A stretch of DNA of 20,918 bases. Origin: Porticoccaceae bacterium (GTDB taxonomy: Bacteria > Pseudomonadota > Gammaproteobacteria > Pseudomonadales > Porticoccaceae). The stretch spans positions 15,927 through 36,844 of the forward strand of contig PCDB01000029.1 in assembly GCA_002591625.1 (NCBI GenBank), read 5' to 3'. The stretch's first letter is position 1. Each line of letters opens with the position of its first letter. This document shows, piece by piece, positions 1 through 7,986 of this stretch. Under the pieces are notes generated by a model that made no database searches, had not been told where the DNA came from, and saw nothing but the letters and a program-made list of their open reading frames with translations. The translations under genes were made by a program, and so were the position numbers.

Positions 1-1005
1 CGTCTCTGACAGGCTCCGAATTAGAGCACTCATAAAATCGTGTCTAATCGAATATATCATCGATTCAGGATACGTCCCTTGAGGAGCCAGTTGCACACCT
101 ATCTGACCATAAGGCACCTCATCCCTGATGAACGTATCCGGTACCACTTCAATTTTCATATCAACCCCGCGCCTAACAATATCAAGCGTGACTGCCTGAT
201 CATAATTAGATTCGATTTGGTCAATGAATATTTGGACTGAATCGACGTCCCAACCATTTATTTTTGTGACAACATCCCCTGTCAAGAGCCCTGCTATGTC
301 TGCAGCACTTCCTTCCAATATTGCTCCAAGGATTAATTGCTTGAATATATATCTTGGAGTTAATCCAAGATCATAGACAGGATATGGCTCGACTTCATCT
401 CGCAACCATTTCTCAACGGGGATATAGAGTTCGATTTTATCGTTCGAATTTACCATTTCTACTATAAATTTTAAACTACCAGTTGTTCCGATAGATGAAA
501 AAAGCTCTTTTGAAACATCACTCCAACTCGGAGTTATTTGGTCGTTAACAGATAAAATCACCATTTCCGGAACAAACCCTGCGATCTCTGCAGGCGACTC
601 GTCGCTAATGTTTCCGACGATTGGTTTTACCCCTGTTTCTCCATTTAGGAAAAGCACCCAAAAAGCGAAAACTGAGAGCAATAGATTGGCAAACGGACCG
701 GCAATCGTAATAGCTATTCGCTTCCAAACGTTTTGGCAACTAAATTCTCTCTCACGTAAGCTTTCTGACACGTCACCATTCCTAGAATCCAGCATCTTGA
801 CGTAACCACCCAGAGGAAGTGCCGAAATAACAAATTGAGTTCCATGTCGGTCAGTCCACCCGATGAGCGATGGGCCAAAACCAAGTGAAAATCGCTCAAC
901 AAAAACGCCACATTTCCTAGCCACTATAAAATGGCCATATTCGTGAACCACGATAGCTATTCCAAGGGTCAAAAAGGTGTAAAGGATAGTTTCAAGAATG
1001 TGCAT
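1..1005 (-). CDS. rseP: RseP site-2 zinc protease, C-terminus cut off by window edge
   Basis: Intramembrane metalloprotease of family M50, which in gammaproteobacteria cleaves the anti-sigma factor RseA after DegS to release sigma-E. I translated the minus strand from the ATG at 1005; 335 codons stay open to the window edge. Seen: an N-terminal membrane segment carrying the zinc motif HEYGH (H21, E22, H25), the conserved LGGYVKM stretch (65-71), and AGPFANLLL (102-110) in the next membrane segment. Two PDZ-like regions follow (about 126-210 and 225-300). The family is about 450 residues long, so roughly the last 115, with the third zinc ligand region, are outside. The start lies 3 bases after the dxr stop, implying co-transcription and perhaps translational coupling; the Shine-Dalgarno is weak. 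bamA would be the expected next gene. Confidence 0.95.
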   Translation of the reverse strand, partial: MHILETILYTFLTLGIAIVVHEYGHFIVARKCGVFVERFSLGFGPSLIGWTDRHGTQFVISALPLGGYVKMLDSRNGDVSESLREREFSCQNVWKRIAITIAGPFANLLLSVFAFWVLFLNGETGVKPIVGNISDESPAEIAGFVPEMVILSVNDQITPSWSDVSKELFSSIGTTGSLKFIVEMVNSNDKIELYIPVEKWLRDEVEPYPVYDLGLTPRYIFKQLILGAILEGSAADIAGLLTGDVVTKINGWDVDSVQIFIDQIESNYDQAVTLDIVRRGVDMKIEVVPDTFIRDEVPYGQIGVQLAPQGTYPESMIYSIRHDFMSALIRSLSET

Positions 1006-1008
1006 TTG

Positions 1009-2190
1009 TTACTTAGCTATTGCTTCAATGATTTGGGAGCTGACAGACCTAGCCCTGGAGTCGGATTCCTCCACCTCCTCTAAAGTTTCAAGGTTACTGA
1101 TTACAGAATTAGTTAAAGTCTCACGAACTATCTCGGAAATCTGAGTGAATTTTATCCTAGAGCTAAGAAAAGCGCCAACTGCAGTCTCATTGGCTGCATT
1201 TAATATGGTCGTTGCATCACCACCATATGACAGAGCCTCATAAGCAATTTTTAAGCTCGGAAAATTTTCATGGTCAGGTGACGAAAACTGAAGATCGGAC
1301 ATGAGAGAGAGGTCAAGAGTTTTAACCCCAGATTTAATGCGCTTCGGCCAAGCCAACGCATGTGCTATTGGAACACGCATATCTGGAATTCCCATATGAG
1401 CCAAAGTCGATCCGTCCGCAAAATGCACGAACGCATGAATGACACTTTGAGGATGAATTACAACATCGATCAAATCAGCCGGAATATCAAAGAGAAAACT
1501 AGCCTCAATTACTTCTAACCCTTTATTCATAAGTGTGGCAGAGTCTACTGATATTTTTCGCCCCATTTTCCAGTTAGGATGCGCACACGCTTCCTTCGGA
1601 GTCACATCGGCCATTTTTTTTCTATTCCATCCCCGGAATGGCCCTCCTGATGCAGGCAGAGTCAATTTTATTTGGTTTTGTTTCAAACCAATCTCAAAAT
1701 TATCCTGGAGACATTGAAAAATACCATTATGCTCACTGTCAATTGGTAGTAAGATGCATCCAGATCGTGCGACGGCTTGTTTGAACAAACGCCCGGCCAT
1801 AACCAGTGATTCTTTATTTGCGAGTAATACTTTTTTTCCTGATTCCACTGCTGCCATAGTTGATCTCAGCCCGATGCTCCCAACAATTCCTGCTATAACT
1901 GCATCAACCGTCGGTTCTTGGGCGACTTTATTTAAGTCTTCAGCTCCACATAAAACCTCTGTACTCGAGCCATTGGATTGGAGTAGAGATTTTAATTTCT
2001 GAGCCGCTTTTGGTTCTATCATAACGGCAAAGCGCGGCTTATGTCTTAAACACTGATTCGCGAGCACCTCATATTGCACATTCGCGGTAAGCGCAAAAAT
2101 CTTAAAATGATCAGGGTGTTGACTGACTACATCTAATGAATTGGTGCCAATACTCCCGGTAGAACCTAGAATTGTAATTAGCTGATGCAT
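1009..2190 (-). CDS. dxr: 1-deoxy-D-xylulose 5-phosphate reductoisomerase
   Basis: Converts DXP to 2-C-methyl-D-erythritol 4-phosphate with NADPH, the committed step of the MEP isoprenoid pathway, in the cytoplasm; this family is the fosmidomycin target. The 393-residue length is close to the usual 390-400. Seen: the NADPH-binding loop GSTGSIG at 9-15, LLANKES at 122-128, metal ligands D151 and E153 in PIDSEHNG, the substrate loop SGGPF at 181-185, MNKGLEVIEA at 221-230 with the third acidic ligand, and HPQSVIHAFV at 246-255. No key residue is missing. It lies 3 bases after cdsA and 3 bases before rseP, in the Pseudomonas-like order uppS-cdsA-dxr-rseP (E. coli instead has frr-dxr-uppS). Its product pathway feeds UppS encoded upstream. 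Confidence 0.98.
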   Translation of the reverse strand: MHQLITILGSTGSIGTNSLDVVSQHPDHFKIFALTANVQYEVLANQCLRHKPRFAVMIEPKAAQKLKSLLQSNGSSTEVLCGAEDLNKVAQEPTVDAVIAGIVGSIGLRSTMAAVESGKKVLLANKESLVMAGRLFKQAVARSGCILLPIDSEHNGIFQCLQDNFEIGLKQNQIKLTLPASGGPFRGWNRKKMADVTPKEACAHPNWKMGRKISVDSATLMNKGLEVIEASFLFDIPADLIDVVIHPQSVIHAFVHFADGSTLAHMGIPDMRVPIAHALAWPKRIKSGVKTLDLSLMSDLQFSSPDHENFPSLKIAYEALSYGGDATTILNAANETAVGAFLSSRIKFTQISEIVRETLTNSVISNLETLEEVEESDSRARSVSSQIIEAIAK

Positions 2191-2193
2191 AAC

Positions 2194-3021
2194 CTAGATC
2201 GGCCGAAAAAGAATTAGCAACCCAAAAAGAGGGAGTGCAGCCATATAGCCATCAAAACGATCAAGAAGCCCCCCGTGACCTGGCAAAAGATTACTGCTAT
2301 CTTTGAATCCTGAATTTCGCTTGACCATACTCTCAAAAAGATCGCCGAGCACAGAGAATAAAGCAACAGGAATAACCAAAAAAATCAATGTCTCTAGCAA
2401 TTGGCTGTGTGGAAAAAAATGTCCAAATACAACTGTTACTGGAATTTGACATATTAGCCCACAAGCAAAGCCCTCCCAAGTCTTCCCAGGACTGAGGGTG
2501 GGAGATAGTTGATGATGCCCAAACAATTTACCTCCGAAATAACCTCCTGCATCTGCCGCCACAACGATTAGAATACTTAAAACTAGCATGAGACGACCTT
2601 GCTGATGCCCTAGAATTACGACGATAGATACCCAAGTAAACACGATCATCAAAGCACCAATAAGGCTAAAAATATGCTGGTGCGACCACAGAGCAATTCG
2701 AGATGGATATTGCTTAATGAAGATCAAATTAAGTAGCCAAAGACATATAGCGAAAAGCAGAATCATCTTCCCTGAATCAAAATCTATGGTTCCAAAAAAG
2801 TTCAAAGCGCGTCCGGCCGCGCAAATCAGAACAAAGATAATAGTTAGATATCCAACTTGGAAATATGTCTTTTTTATCTGAGCCAAATTGCTCCATTCCC
2901 ATGCCGCGATTAATAAAACCGGTACTAATAACGCTATGAAATACTCTTCAGGCAATGAATACAGCGCAGTCAAGAAGATGACCACAATAACCGCTGCAGT
3001 CCATAATCTATGTTTTAGCAA
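2194..3021 (-). CDS. cdsA: Phosphatidate cytidylyltransferase (CDP-diglyceride synthase)
   Basis: Integral membrane enzyme making CDP-diacylglycerol from phosphatidate and CTP, the precursor of all major phospholipids. About eight hydrophobic segments are visible. The family signature is complete near the C-terminus: S-x-x-KR-x4-KD-S-S-N-L-L-PGHGG-L-L-DRFD (last part at about 247-257). I chose the TTG at 3021 (275 residues, starting MLKHRLWTA) because CdsA proteins typically begin M-L-K-x-R-h-x-T-A, and a GTGGGG sequence lies about 7 bases upstream. The frame also stays open to an ATG at 3102, which would add 27 residues of un-CdsA-like sequence and overlap uppS by 68 bases. With TTG the gene starts 13 bases after the uppS stop. 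The function is certain; the start is not. Confidence 0.92.
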   Translation of the reverse strand: MLKHRLWTAAVIVVIFLTALYSLPEEYFIALLVPVLLIAAWEWSNLAQIKKTYFQVGYLTIIFVLICAAGRALNFFGTIDFDSGKMILLFAICLWLLNLIFIKQYPSRIALWSHQHIFSLIGALMIVFTWVSIVVILGHQQGRLMLVLSILIVVAADAGGYFGGKLFGHHQLSPTLSPGKTWEGFACGLICQIPVTVVFGHFFPHSQLLETLIFLVIPVALFSVLGDLFESMVKRNSGFKDSSNLLPGHGGLLDRFDGYMAALPLFGLLILFRPI

Positions 3022-3034
3022 TTTGAATCCCCAC

Positions 3035-3781
3035 TCACTTTTTTTGGCCCACTCCAATATTTCGATGCCCAAAACGTCTCTTGCGAGAATAGTATTCCTC
3101 AATTGCCCTATCTAATAATTCAGGACCAAAATCAGGCCAAAAACAGTCGGTTACGTATAACTCCGTATAAGCAAGATGCCATAGGAGAAAATTGCTTATC
3201 CTTTCCTCGCCACCAGTTCTTATGCAGAGATCGGGATCAGGCAAATCGCCCAACTGCAACTTATGGGAGAACATTTGCTCAGAAATAGTTTCTGGGTCGA
3301 GGTCAGTTTTTTGAGCATCGATTGCTAATTGTCGAGCAGCTTCAATGATATCCCATCGCCCACCATAATCGACGCATAGCACAAGGGTAAACTGACCATT
3401 AGCGGTCTGTTCTTCTGCTGTCTTTATTAATTGACGAAGATCATCACTGAAATTATTTTTATTACCTATAATTTTTAGCCTTACACCGTCACTTCTAAGC
3501 GCATTTATTTCTTTTGACAAGTAGTTCGTAAACAATGCAATAAGTCCCGAAACTTCTCTAGCCGGTCTGCGCCAATTTTCACTACTGAATGCGAAAAGGG
3601 AGACAACCTCAATCCCATGAGAGCTAGCCGCAGACAGAATTCCACGAATTCTTTCAACACCCGCTCTATGACCTGAAATTCCGGCAAGACCTCGCAATGT
3701 TGCCCATCGATTATTGCCATCCATAATTATGGCTAAATGTCTAAGAGGATGATAATCGTCGCTTGAGACTATATCGATCAT
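3035..3781 (-). CDS. uppS: Undecaprenyl diphosphate synthase (cis-prenyltransferase)
   Basis: Condenses farnesyl diphosphate with eight isopentenyl diphosphates to form the C55 carrier lipid used for peptidoglycan and O-antigen synthesis. The length of 248 residues is typical. Seen: IIMDGNNRW at 18-26 with catalytic D21, GHRAG at 37-41, FSSENWRRP at 65-73, YGGRWDI at 139-145, and CIRTGGEERISNFLLW at 186-201 with the diphosphate-binding arginines R188 and R194. E207 in the AYTELY motif is the expected magnesium ligand. It follows frr by 23 bases and precedes cdsA, so isoprenoid and phospholipid genes are co-expressed with the ribosome recycling factor. No anomaly is seen. Confidence 0.97.
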   Translation of the reverse strand: MIDIVSSDDYHPLRHLAIIMDGNNRWATLRGLAGISGHRAGVERIRGILSAASSHGIEVVSLFAFSSENWRRPAREVSGLIALFTNYLSKEINALRSDGVRLKIIGNKNNFSDDLRQLIKTAEEQTANGQFTLVLCVDYGGRWDIIEAARQLAIDAQKTDLDPETISEQMFSHKLQLGDLPDPDLCIRTGGEERISNFLLWHLAYTELYVTDCFWPDFGPELLDRAIEEYYSRKRRFGHRNIGVGQKK

Positions 3782-3804
3782 AATTTCCCAAGTACTTTTA
3801 GTTG

Positions 3805-4362
3805 TTATATATCCATTAGATCTTTTTCTTTTTCGGTCAACAAATCATCAACTCGAGATATGAATCTATCTGTAATTTTCTGCACTTCATCCTGAATTCT
3901 GCGCTCATCATCTTTACTAATACTTTTAGTTTTTTCAAGTGACTTCACGTTCGATAGAACGTCTCGTCTAACATTCCTTACCGATACACGAGCTTTTTCA
4001 GCTTCTTGTTTTGCCTGTCTACCAAAGGCTTTGCGGGACTCTTCTGTTAGTGCCGGCAACGGGACTCTTATGACCGTACCTGCAGTATTAGGATTGAGAC
4101 CCAGATCAGATCGTAGGATAGATTTTTCAACCTCAGGCACTAAATTTTTTTCCCAAAGGGTCAATGCGAGTGTGCGAGCATCTTCAACTACGATCGAAGC
4201 TAACTGCGAAATAGGTGTATCTGCTCCATAATAATCTATCGAGAGACCGTCAAGTAAGCTCGGATGCGCCCGCCCTGTTCTAATTCTATTAAAAGCCTTT
4301 TTTAAAGCATCTAGAGACTTTTCCATCCGTTCATTCAATTGATGTGTGTATTCTTCAAGCAT
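3805..4362 (-). CDS. frr: Ribosome recycling factor
   Basis: Cytoplasmic factor that, with EF-G, splits the post-termination ribosome. Its 185 residues are exactly the family's usual length. Seen: the long helical N-terminus, RIRTGRAHPSLLDGL at about 26-40, the small beta domain centre (DYYGADTPISQLASI), RVPLPALTEESRK at about 99-111, and the basic RNA-contacting stretch VSVRNVRRD, followed by charged helices to the C-terminus (LLTEKEKDLMDI). It starts 6 bases after the pyrH stop, part of the conserved rpsB-tsf-pyrH-frr cluster. No unusual feature. Confidence 0.98.
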   Translation of the reverse strand: MLEEYTHQLNERMEKSLDALKKAFNRIRTGRAHPSLLDGLSIDYYGADTPISQLASIVVEDARTLALTLWEKNLVPEVEKSILRSDLGLNPNTAGTVIRVPLPALTEESRKAFGRQAKQEAEKARVSVRNVRRDVLSNVKSLEKTKSISKDDERRIQDEVQKITDRFISRVDDLLTEKEKDLMDI

Positions 4363-4368
4363 AAAAAC

Positions 4369-5103
4369 TTACTCTGGTTGAATTAATGTTCCCTCAGGAT
4401 GCCCCATAATCAATTTCAAAAGTGCCCCGGCTTTTGACATTTTAAAGACAGCAACCGGCATCTGATGTTCTCGACACAAACATATAGCTGTAAGATCCAT
4501 GACCGAAAGTTTTTGTTCGATCACTTGATCATAAGTCAAAACCTGGTACAACTTAGCATTAGCGTCTTTCAAAGGATCCGCAGTATAAACACCATCAACT
4601 TTTGTGGCCTTCAATACAATATCGGCGCCAATTTCTATGCCTCGGAGACATGCTGCAGAATCAGTTGTGAACAATGGGTTACCAGTTCCACCTGCAAACA
4701 GAACAACCTCTCCTTGTTTTAAATATCTCATAGCCTTGCGCCTGTCATAGGATTCCACAACACTTGTCATTGAAATTGATGACATCAACTGGGTAGAGAT
4801 GTTCTTTCTTTCTAACGCATCTCTTATAGCCATGGCATTCATGAGTGTAGCAAGCATACCCATGTGATCACCGGTTACTCGATCCATGCCGGCGGCACTC
4901 AAGGCAGAGCCTCTAAACAAATTACCACCACCCACAACGAGACCTATTTGCACGCCTATTCCGACTAATTGACCCATTTCAAGGGCAATATTGTCAAGAA
5001 TTTTGGGGTCGATACCCAAATTTCTCTCGCCGAGAAGTTCTTCTCCACTCAATTTTAATAAAATACGCTTATACTTATTGCCGTTTTGCAGATTCGACAT
5101 CAT
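4369..5103 (-). CDS. pyrH: Uridylate (UMP) kinase, PyrH type
   Basis: Phosphorylates UMP to UDP with ATP. This bacterial hexameric enzyme belongs to the amino acid kinase fold and is normally activated by GTP and inhibited by UTP. Seen in 244 residues: LKLSGE at 16-21, GGGNLFRGS at 58-66, the [20 protein letters not shown] region at 73-92, [14 protein letters not shown] at 137-150, and KATKVDGVY at 165-173. Two ATG codons stand in tandem (5103 and 5100). The sequence AGGA lies 4 bases before the first and 7 before the second, so the second gives better spacing; the difference is one residue. It lies 9 bases after tsf. Confidence 0.97.
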   Translation of the reverse strand: MMSNLQNGNKYKRILLKLSGEELLGERNLGIDPKILDNIALEMGQLVGIGVQIGLVVGGGNLFRGSALSAAGMDRVTGDHMGMLATLMNAMAIRDALERKNISTQLMSSISMTSVVESYDRRKAMRYLKQGEVVLFAGGTGNPLFTTDSAACLRGIEIGADIVLKATKVDGVYTADPLKDANAKLYQVLTYDQVIEQKLSVMDLTAICLCREHQMPVAVFKMSKAGALLKLIMGHPEGTLIQPE

Positions 5104-5112
5104 AAGTTCCTA

Positions 5113-5976
5113 TTAGGTTGTGCTTTTCAACTGTTCAGCCACTTCTGCCGCGAAATCAACCTCATCAACCTGTATACCCTCGCCTACTTCAAAACGCTCA
5201 AAACATAGAATTTCTGAATTATTTTTCTTGACAAGATCTCCAACCGTGATGTCACCATCTTTAACAAATGGTTGGTCCATTAGGCTATTCTCTTTTAAAA
5301 ATTTATTTATTCTGCCGGATACCATTTTTTCTATTATTTTCTCTGGCTTTCCGGTTTCATTGGCTTGAGCAGCATAAATTTTTTCTTCAGCGGCCAAAAC
5401 TTCAGGTGGCATGTCCTTCGATTCAACCACCACAGGATTGACCGCTGCAATATGCATCGCGACATTTTGAGCAAGCTCAGGATCATCACCGCGCATGCCA
5501 ACGAGCACACCAATCTTGTTATTACTGTGCAAGTAAGACCCTATCACTGGTGCTTCAATACTTGAAGCCCTGCGAGGCATAATATTTTCCCCAATTTTTT
5601 GAATTAATGCTTGCCTCTGTCCTTCCAGCTCTTCTTCCAAAAACAAGTTCTTAAAATCCGTATTTTTTTTGTCAAAAGCCGTTGATAAAACGATTTCTAC
5701 AAAACTACTAAAATTTTCATCTCGAGCCACAAAATCAGTTTCACTGTTAATCTCACAAATCACACCATAATTATCAATAACCTTTAAAGCAATCACGCCA
5801 TCCGCGGCCGTTCGGCCTGCTTTTTTTGCTGCTTTCAATCCACTAGTTTTTCGTAACTCGTCAATTGCTTGCTCGATATTCCCGTTTGCGTCGACCAAGG
5901 CCCGCTTACATTCCATCATTCCAAGACCCGTGCGCTCACGAAGCTCTCTCACGAGGCTTGTTGCTATTTTTGCCAT
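5113..5976 (-). CDS. tsf: Translation elongation factor Ts
   Basis: Guanine nucleotide exchange factor for EF-Tu. In 287 residues (family about 280-300) the N-terminal UBA-like domain with the signature RERTGLGMMECKRAL (13-27) is complete. It is followed by the AAKKAGRTAADG linker (49-60) and the EF-Tu-contacting motif SETDFVARDENF (78-89). Core subdomain N and the coiled-coil region follow, with a second ETD-like region absent as usual. The Shine-Dalgarno GGGAG is about 9 bases before the ATG. It is separated from rpsB by 85 bases containing an intrinsic terminator hairpin, so tsf expression depends on readthrough or on a further promoter that I could not identify. Confidence 0.98.
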   Translation of the reverse strand: MAKIATSLVRELRERTGLGMMECKRALVDANGNIEQAIDELRKTSGLKAAKKAGRTAADGVIALKVIDNYGVICEINSETDFVARDENFSSFVEIVLSTAFDKKNTDFKNLFLEEELEGQRQALIQKIGENIMPRRASSIEAPVIGSYLHSNNKIGVLVGMRGDDPELAQNVAMHIAAVNPVVVESKDMPPEVLAAEEKIYAAQANETGKPEKIIEKMVSGRINKFLKENSLMDQPFVKDGDITVGDLVKKNNSEILCFERFEVGEGIQVDEVDFAAEVAEQLKSTT

Positions 5977-6004
5977 ATACCTACTCCCTTACAAATTATG
6001 TACA

Positions 6005-6029
6005 TTAAAAAGGGGGCTATAGCCCCCAA
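6005..6029 (-). terminator. Intrinsic terminator/attenuator between rpsB and tsf
   Basis: Reading the minus strand, a perfect stem GGGGGC/GCCCCC (6027-6022 with 6017-6012) with loop TATA is followed directly by TTTTTAA (6011-6005). This is a standard Rho-independent terminator. It stands after the rpsB stop (6062) and before the tsf start (5976). Because tsf and the rest of the run are transcribed through it, it probably acts as a partial terminator setting the S2 to EF-Ts ratio. An rpsB-tsf attenuator of this kind is known in E. coli; its efficiency here is not visible from sequence. Confidence 0.85.
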
Positions 6030-6061
6030 TTCTTCTCAATTAAGACCGTCGGATAGTAATT

Positions 6062-6868
6062 TTATTCTGCGCCGTCTTCACTCTTAGCTTCTTTTTTTGG
6101 CTGCGGATCCTTCGTATCAACGGTTTTATCTCCGTCGGTAGAGTCAGACACTTCAACAAATTCATCTTTGCTTACAGCGCCTTCCATTTTCGATTTTCCT
6201 TCCAAAATAGAATCCGCCACGGAGGCCGTATATAACTTAATCGCTCGAATTGAGTCATCATTACCAGGAATGACATGATCAATCCCATCTGGATCACTGT
6301 TGGTATCAACGATACCGATTACAGGTATCCCTAATTTATTTGCTTCTTTAATGGCAATACGCTCATGATCTACATCCACCACAAAAAGAACATCTGGCAG
6401 TCCATTCATGTCTTTGATGCCGCCAATAGCATTGTACAATTTGTCCTTGATTCTGGTTCTTAACAAAACTTCTTTTTTGGTCAGCTTATCAAAAGTGCCA
6501 TCTTTCTCTTCTTCTTCCAATTTCCGAAAACGCTTAATTGATTCTCGAATAGTTTTATAGTTCGTTAACATCCCACCTAGCCAGCGATGACTCACATGCG
6601 GCATTGAACACCGCTCAGCTTGTTCTTTTATAATTTTTTGCGCAGCACGTTTAGTCCCGACAAATAGAATCTGATTTCCTCGAGACGCTTCGAGCGAAAT
6701 TAGATCAAGGGCTTCATTAAATGCTGGTACAGTTAGCTCGAGATTAATGACATGTACTTTATTTCGTGATCCAAAAATATATTCACGCATTTTTGGATTC
6801 CAAAACCGGGTCTGGTGGCCAAAATGAACACCAGCTTGCAGCATATCTCGCATACTTACAGAAGACAT
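6062..6868 (-). CDS. rpsB: 30S ribosomal protein S2
   Basis: Component of the small ribosomal subunit that binds 16S rRNA near the S1 docking site. Seen: [20 protein letters not shown] at 6-25, [13 protein letters not shown] at 32-44, LFVGTKRAA at 68-76, [10 protein letters not shown] at 94-103, [11 protein letters not shown] at 149-159, and [20 protein letters not shown] at 181-200. The core matches the family. The C-terminal tail (about 230-268) is acidic and low-complexity and makes the protein about 27 residues longer than E. coli S2. AGGA lies 8 bases before the ATG. It heads the minus-strand run, so its leader probably controls the downstream genes as well. Confidence 0.98.
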   Translation of the reverse strand: MSSVSMRDMLQAGVHFGHQTRFWNPKMREYIFGSRNKVHVINLELTVPAFNEALDLISLEASRGNQILFVGTKRAAQKIIKEQAERCSMPHVSHRWLGGMLTNYKTIRESIKRFRKLEEEEKDGTFDKLTKKEVLLRTRIKDKLYNAIGGIKDMNGLPDVLFVVDVDHERIAIKEANKLGIPVIGIVDTNSDPDGIDHVIPGNDDSIRAIKLYTASVADSILEGKSKMEGAVSKDEFVEVSDSTDGDKTVDTKDPQPKKEAKSEDGAE

Positions 6869-6905
6869 AATTTTTTCCTATTTTGGGTTAAGCCTCCACA
6901 AACCC

Positions 6906-6962
6906 CAGCAATTAACTCGAAGCCTTCGTTTTATTGGCTTCATGTGAGCACCCCAATTGCTG
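6906..6962 (-). promoter_or_regulatory. Candidate rpsB leader with two nested helices
   Basis: Upstream of rpsB, an 8-bp outer stem pairs 6906-6913 (CAGCAATT on the plus strand) with 6955-6962 (AATTGCTG). A 6-bp inner stem pairs 6919-6924 (GAAGCC) with 6936-6941 (GGCTTC) around an 11-base loop. It ends 37 bases before the rpsB ATG and would lie in the 5' UTR if transcription starts near 6973. S2 represses its own operon through the rpsB leader in E. coli and other gammaproteobacteria; that this is the same type of element is inference. Confidence 0.45.
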
Positions 6963-6979
6963 TGACGGTATGTGTGAGT

Positions 6980-6985
6980 AGTATA
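6980..6985 (-). promoter_or_regulatory. Candidate -10 box for rpsB
   Basis: TATACT on the minus strand is a good -10 match. It would start transcription about 105 bases before the rpsB ATG, just upstream of the nested hairpin. The -35 match 16 bases upstream (CTGAGC) is poor, and a second TATAAA at 7023-7028 is an alternative. This is a weak prediction. Confidence 0.3.
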
Positions 6986-7204
6986 AATTAACTTTAGTCT
7001 TGCTCAGTTACTTGCGGGACGCTTTATACCACATCTGCCATAACGTTTTAAAGAGCAAGCGCGATAAAAAATTGGTTCTAGAAACTTCCAACGCATTTAG
7101 CATGAATCTGTTTGCATTTTTATGAACAAATCGGAAACTTGGATATTATGAATATCAAAATATCGATGTACAATGAGTATCTTCATAGGTAGGACGGATA
7201 AACT

Positions 7205-7975
7205 ATGTCTATCAACATAAGATCCAAATATGATCTTAACAAAATGCGTATAGCCGGAAAGTTGGCTGCCCAAGTGCTAGAGATGATTGAAGACTTCGTA
7301 GAACCAGGCGTCTCGACAGAGCAATTGGACATGATTTGCTTCGACTATATCACTAAAACGCAGAAGGCTATCCCGGCCTGCTTAGGTTACAGGGGTTTCC
7401 CTAAAACTATTTGTACATCTATTAATCAAGTTGTATGCCATGGAATTCCTTCAGAAAAAAAAATTCTGAAAAGTGGTGATATTATTAATATAGACGTGAC
7501 CGTAATTAAAGATGGTTGGCACGGCGATACAAGCAAGATGTTTATCGTCGGCAAAGCTAAAAATCACGCGACACGTATTGTAAACATCTCGCAAGATTGC
7601 CTCTATAAAGCTATTGAATTAGTTAGACCAGGAGTAAAACTTGGCGATCTTGGGCACGTAATTCAGACTTATGCAGAATCAAAACATTATTCAATAGTGC
7701 GTGATTATTGTGGTCACGGAATAGGTAAGCAATTCCATGAGGAGCCTCAAATTCTGCATTATGGAACTCCAAACACAGGTCTAGCGCTGGAGGAAGGAAT
7801 GACGTTTACCATTGAACCAATGATCAATGGGGGCAAACCTGGGACCAAGCTAAAACGAGATGGTTGGACCGTAGAAACAATTGATGGCCGACTATCAGCG
7901 CAGTGGGAGCACACCGTAGCAGTTACCGCCGACGGCTGTGAGGTATTTACCGCTCGAACTGATGAAAGTTTCTAA
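7205..7975 (+). CDS. map: Methionine aminopeptidase, type I
   Basis: Removes the initiator methionine from nascent proteins after deformylation. The dimetal enzyme is intact: H79, D97 (INIDVT), D108 (HGDTSK), H171 (YCGHGIG), H178, E204 (FTIEPM) and E235 (QWEHT) fall at the same numbers as in the E. coli enzyme. At 256 residues it is a bare type Ia catalytic domain without an N-terminal extension. The ATG is preceded by a GGACGGA-type Shine-Dalgarno. It opens the plus-strand run and is 11 bases from glnD, the map-glnD pairing conserved in gammaproteobacteria. Codons 84-87 contain a run of nine A flanked by TCAG and TTCTGA (7451-7469), a possible slippage site. Confidence 0.98.
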   Translation: MSINIRSKYDLNKMRIAGKLAAQVLEMIEDFVEPGVSTEQLDMICFDYITKTQKAIPACLGYRGFPKTICTSINQVVCHGIPSEKKILKSGDIINIDVTVIKDGWHGDTSKMFIVGKAKNHATRIVNISQDCLYKAIELVRPGVKLGDLGHVIQTYAESKHYSIVRDYCGHGIGKQFHEEPQILHYGTPNTGLALEEGMTFTIEPMINGGKPGTKLKRDGWTVETIDGRLSAQWEHTVAVTADGCEVFTARTDESF

Positions 7976-7986
7976 TATTATTAATC

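Larger units (their letters stand above)
6869..7204. promoter_or_regulatory. Divergent control region between rpsB and map
   Basis: This 336-base gap holds no convincing gene on either strand. The rpsB-proximal part contains the nested hairpin and a candidate -10 box. The centre holds a 7-bp inverted repeat, CTTGCTC at 6999-7005 and GAGCAAG at 7053-7059, around an AT-rich segment containing TATA-like boxes on both strands. The map-proximal part holds the palindrome GATATT-ATG-AATATC at 7142-7156, with AATATC repeated at 7159-7164, and an AGGTAGGACGGA Shine-Dalgarno region before the map ATG. A TTGCTC/TTATAC pair with an 18-base spacer (7000-7029) could drive map, but this is weak. Confidence 0.5.
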
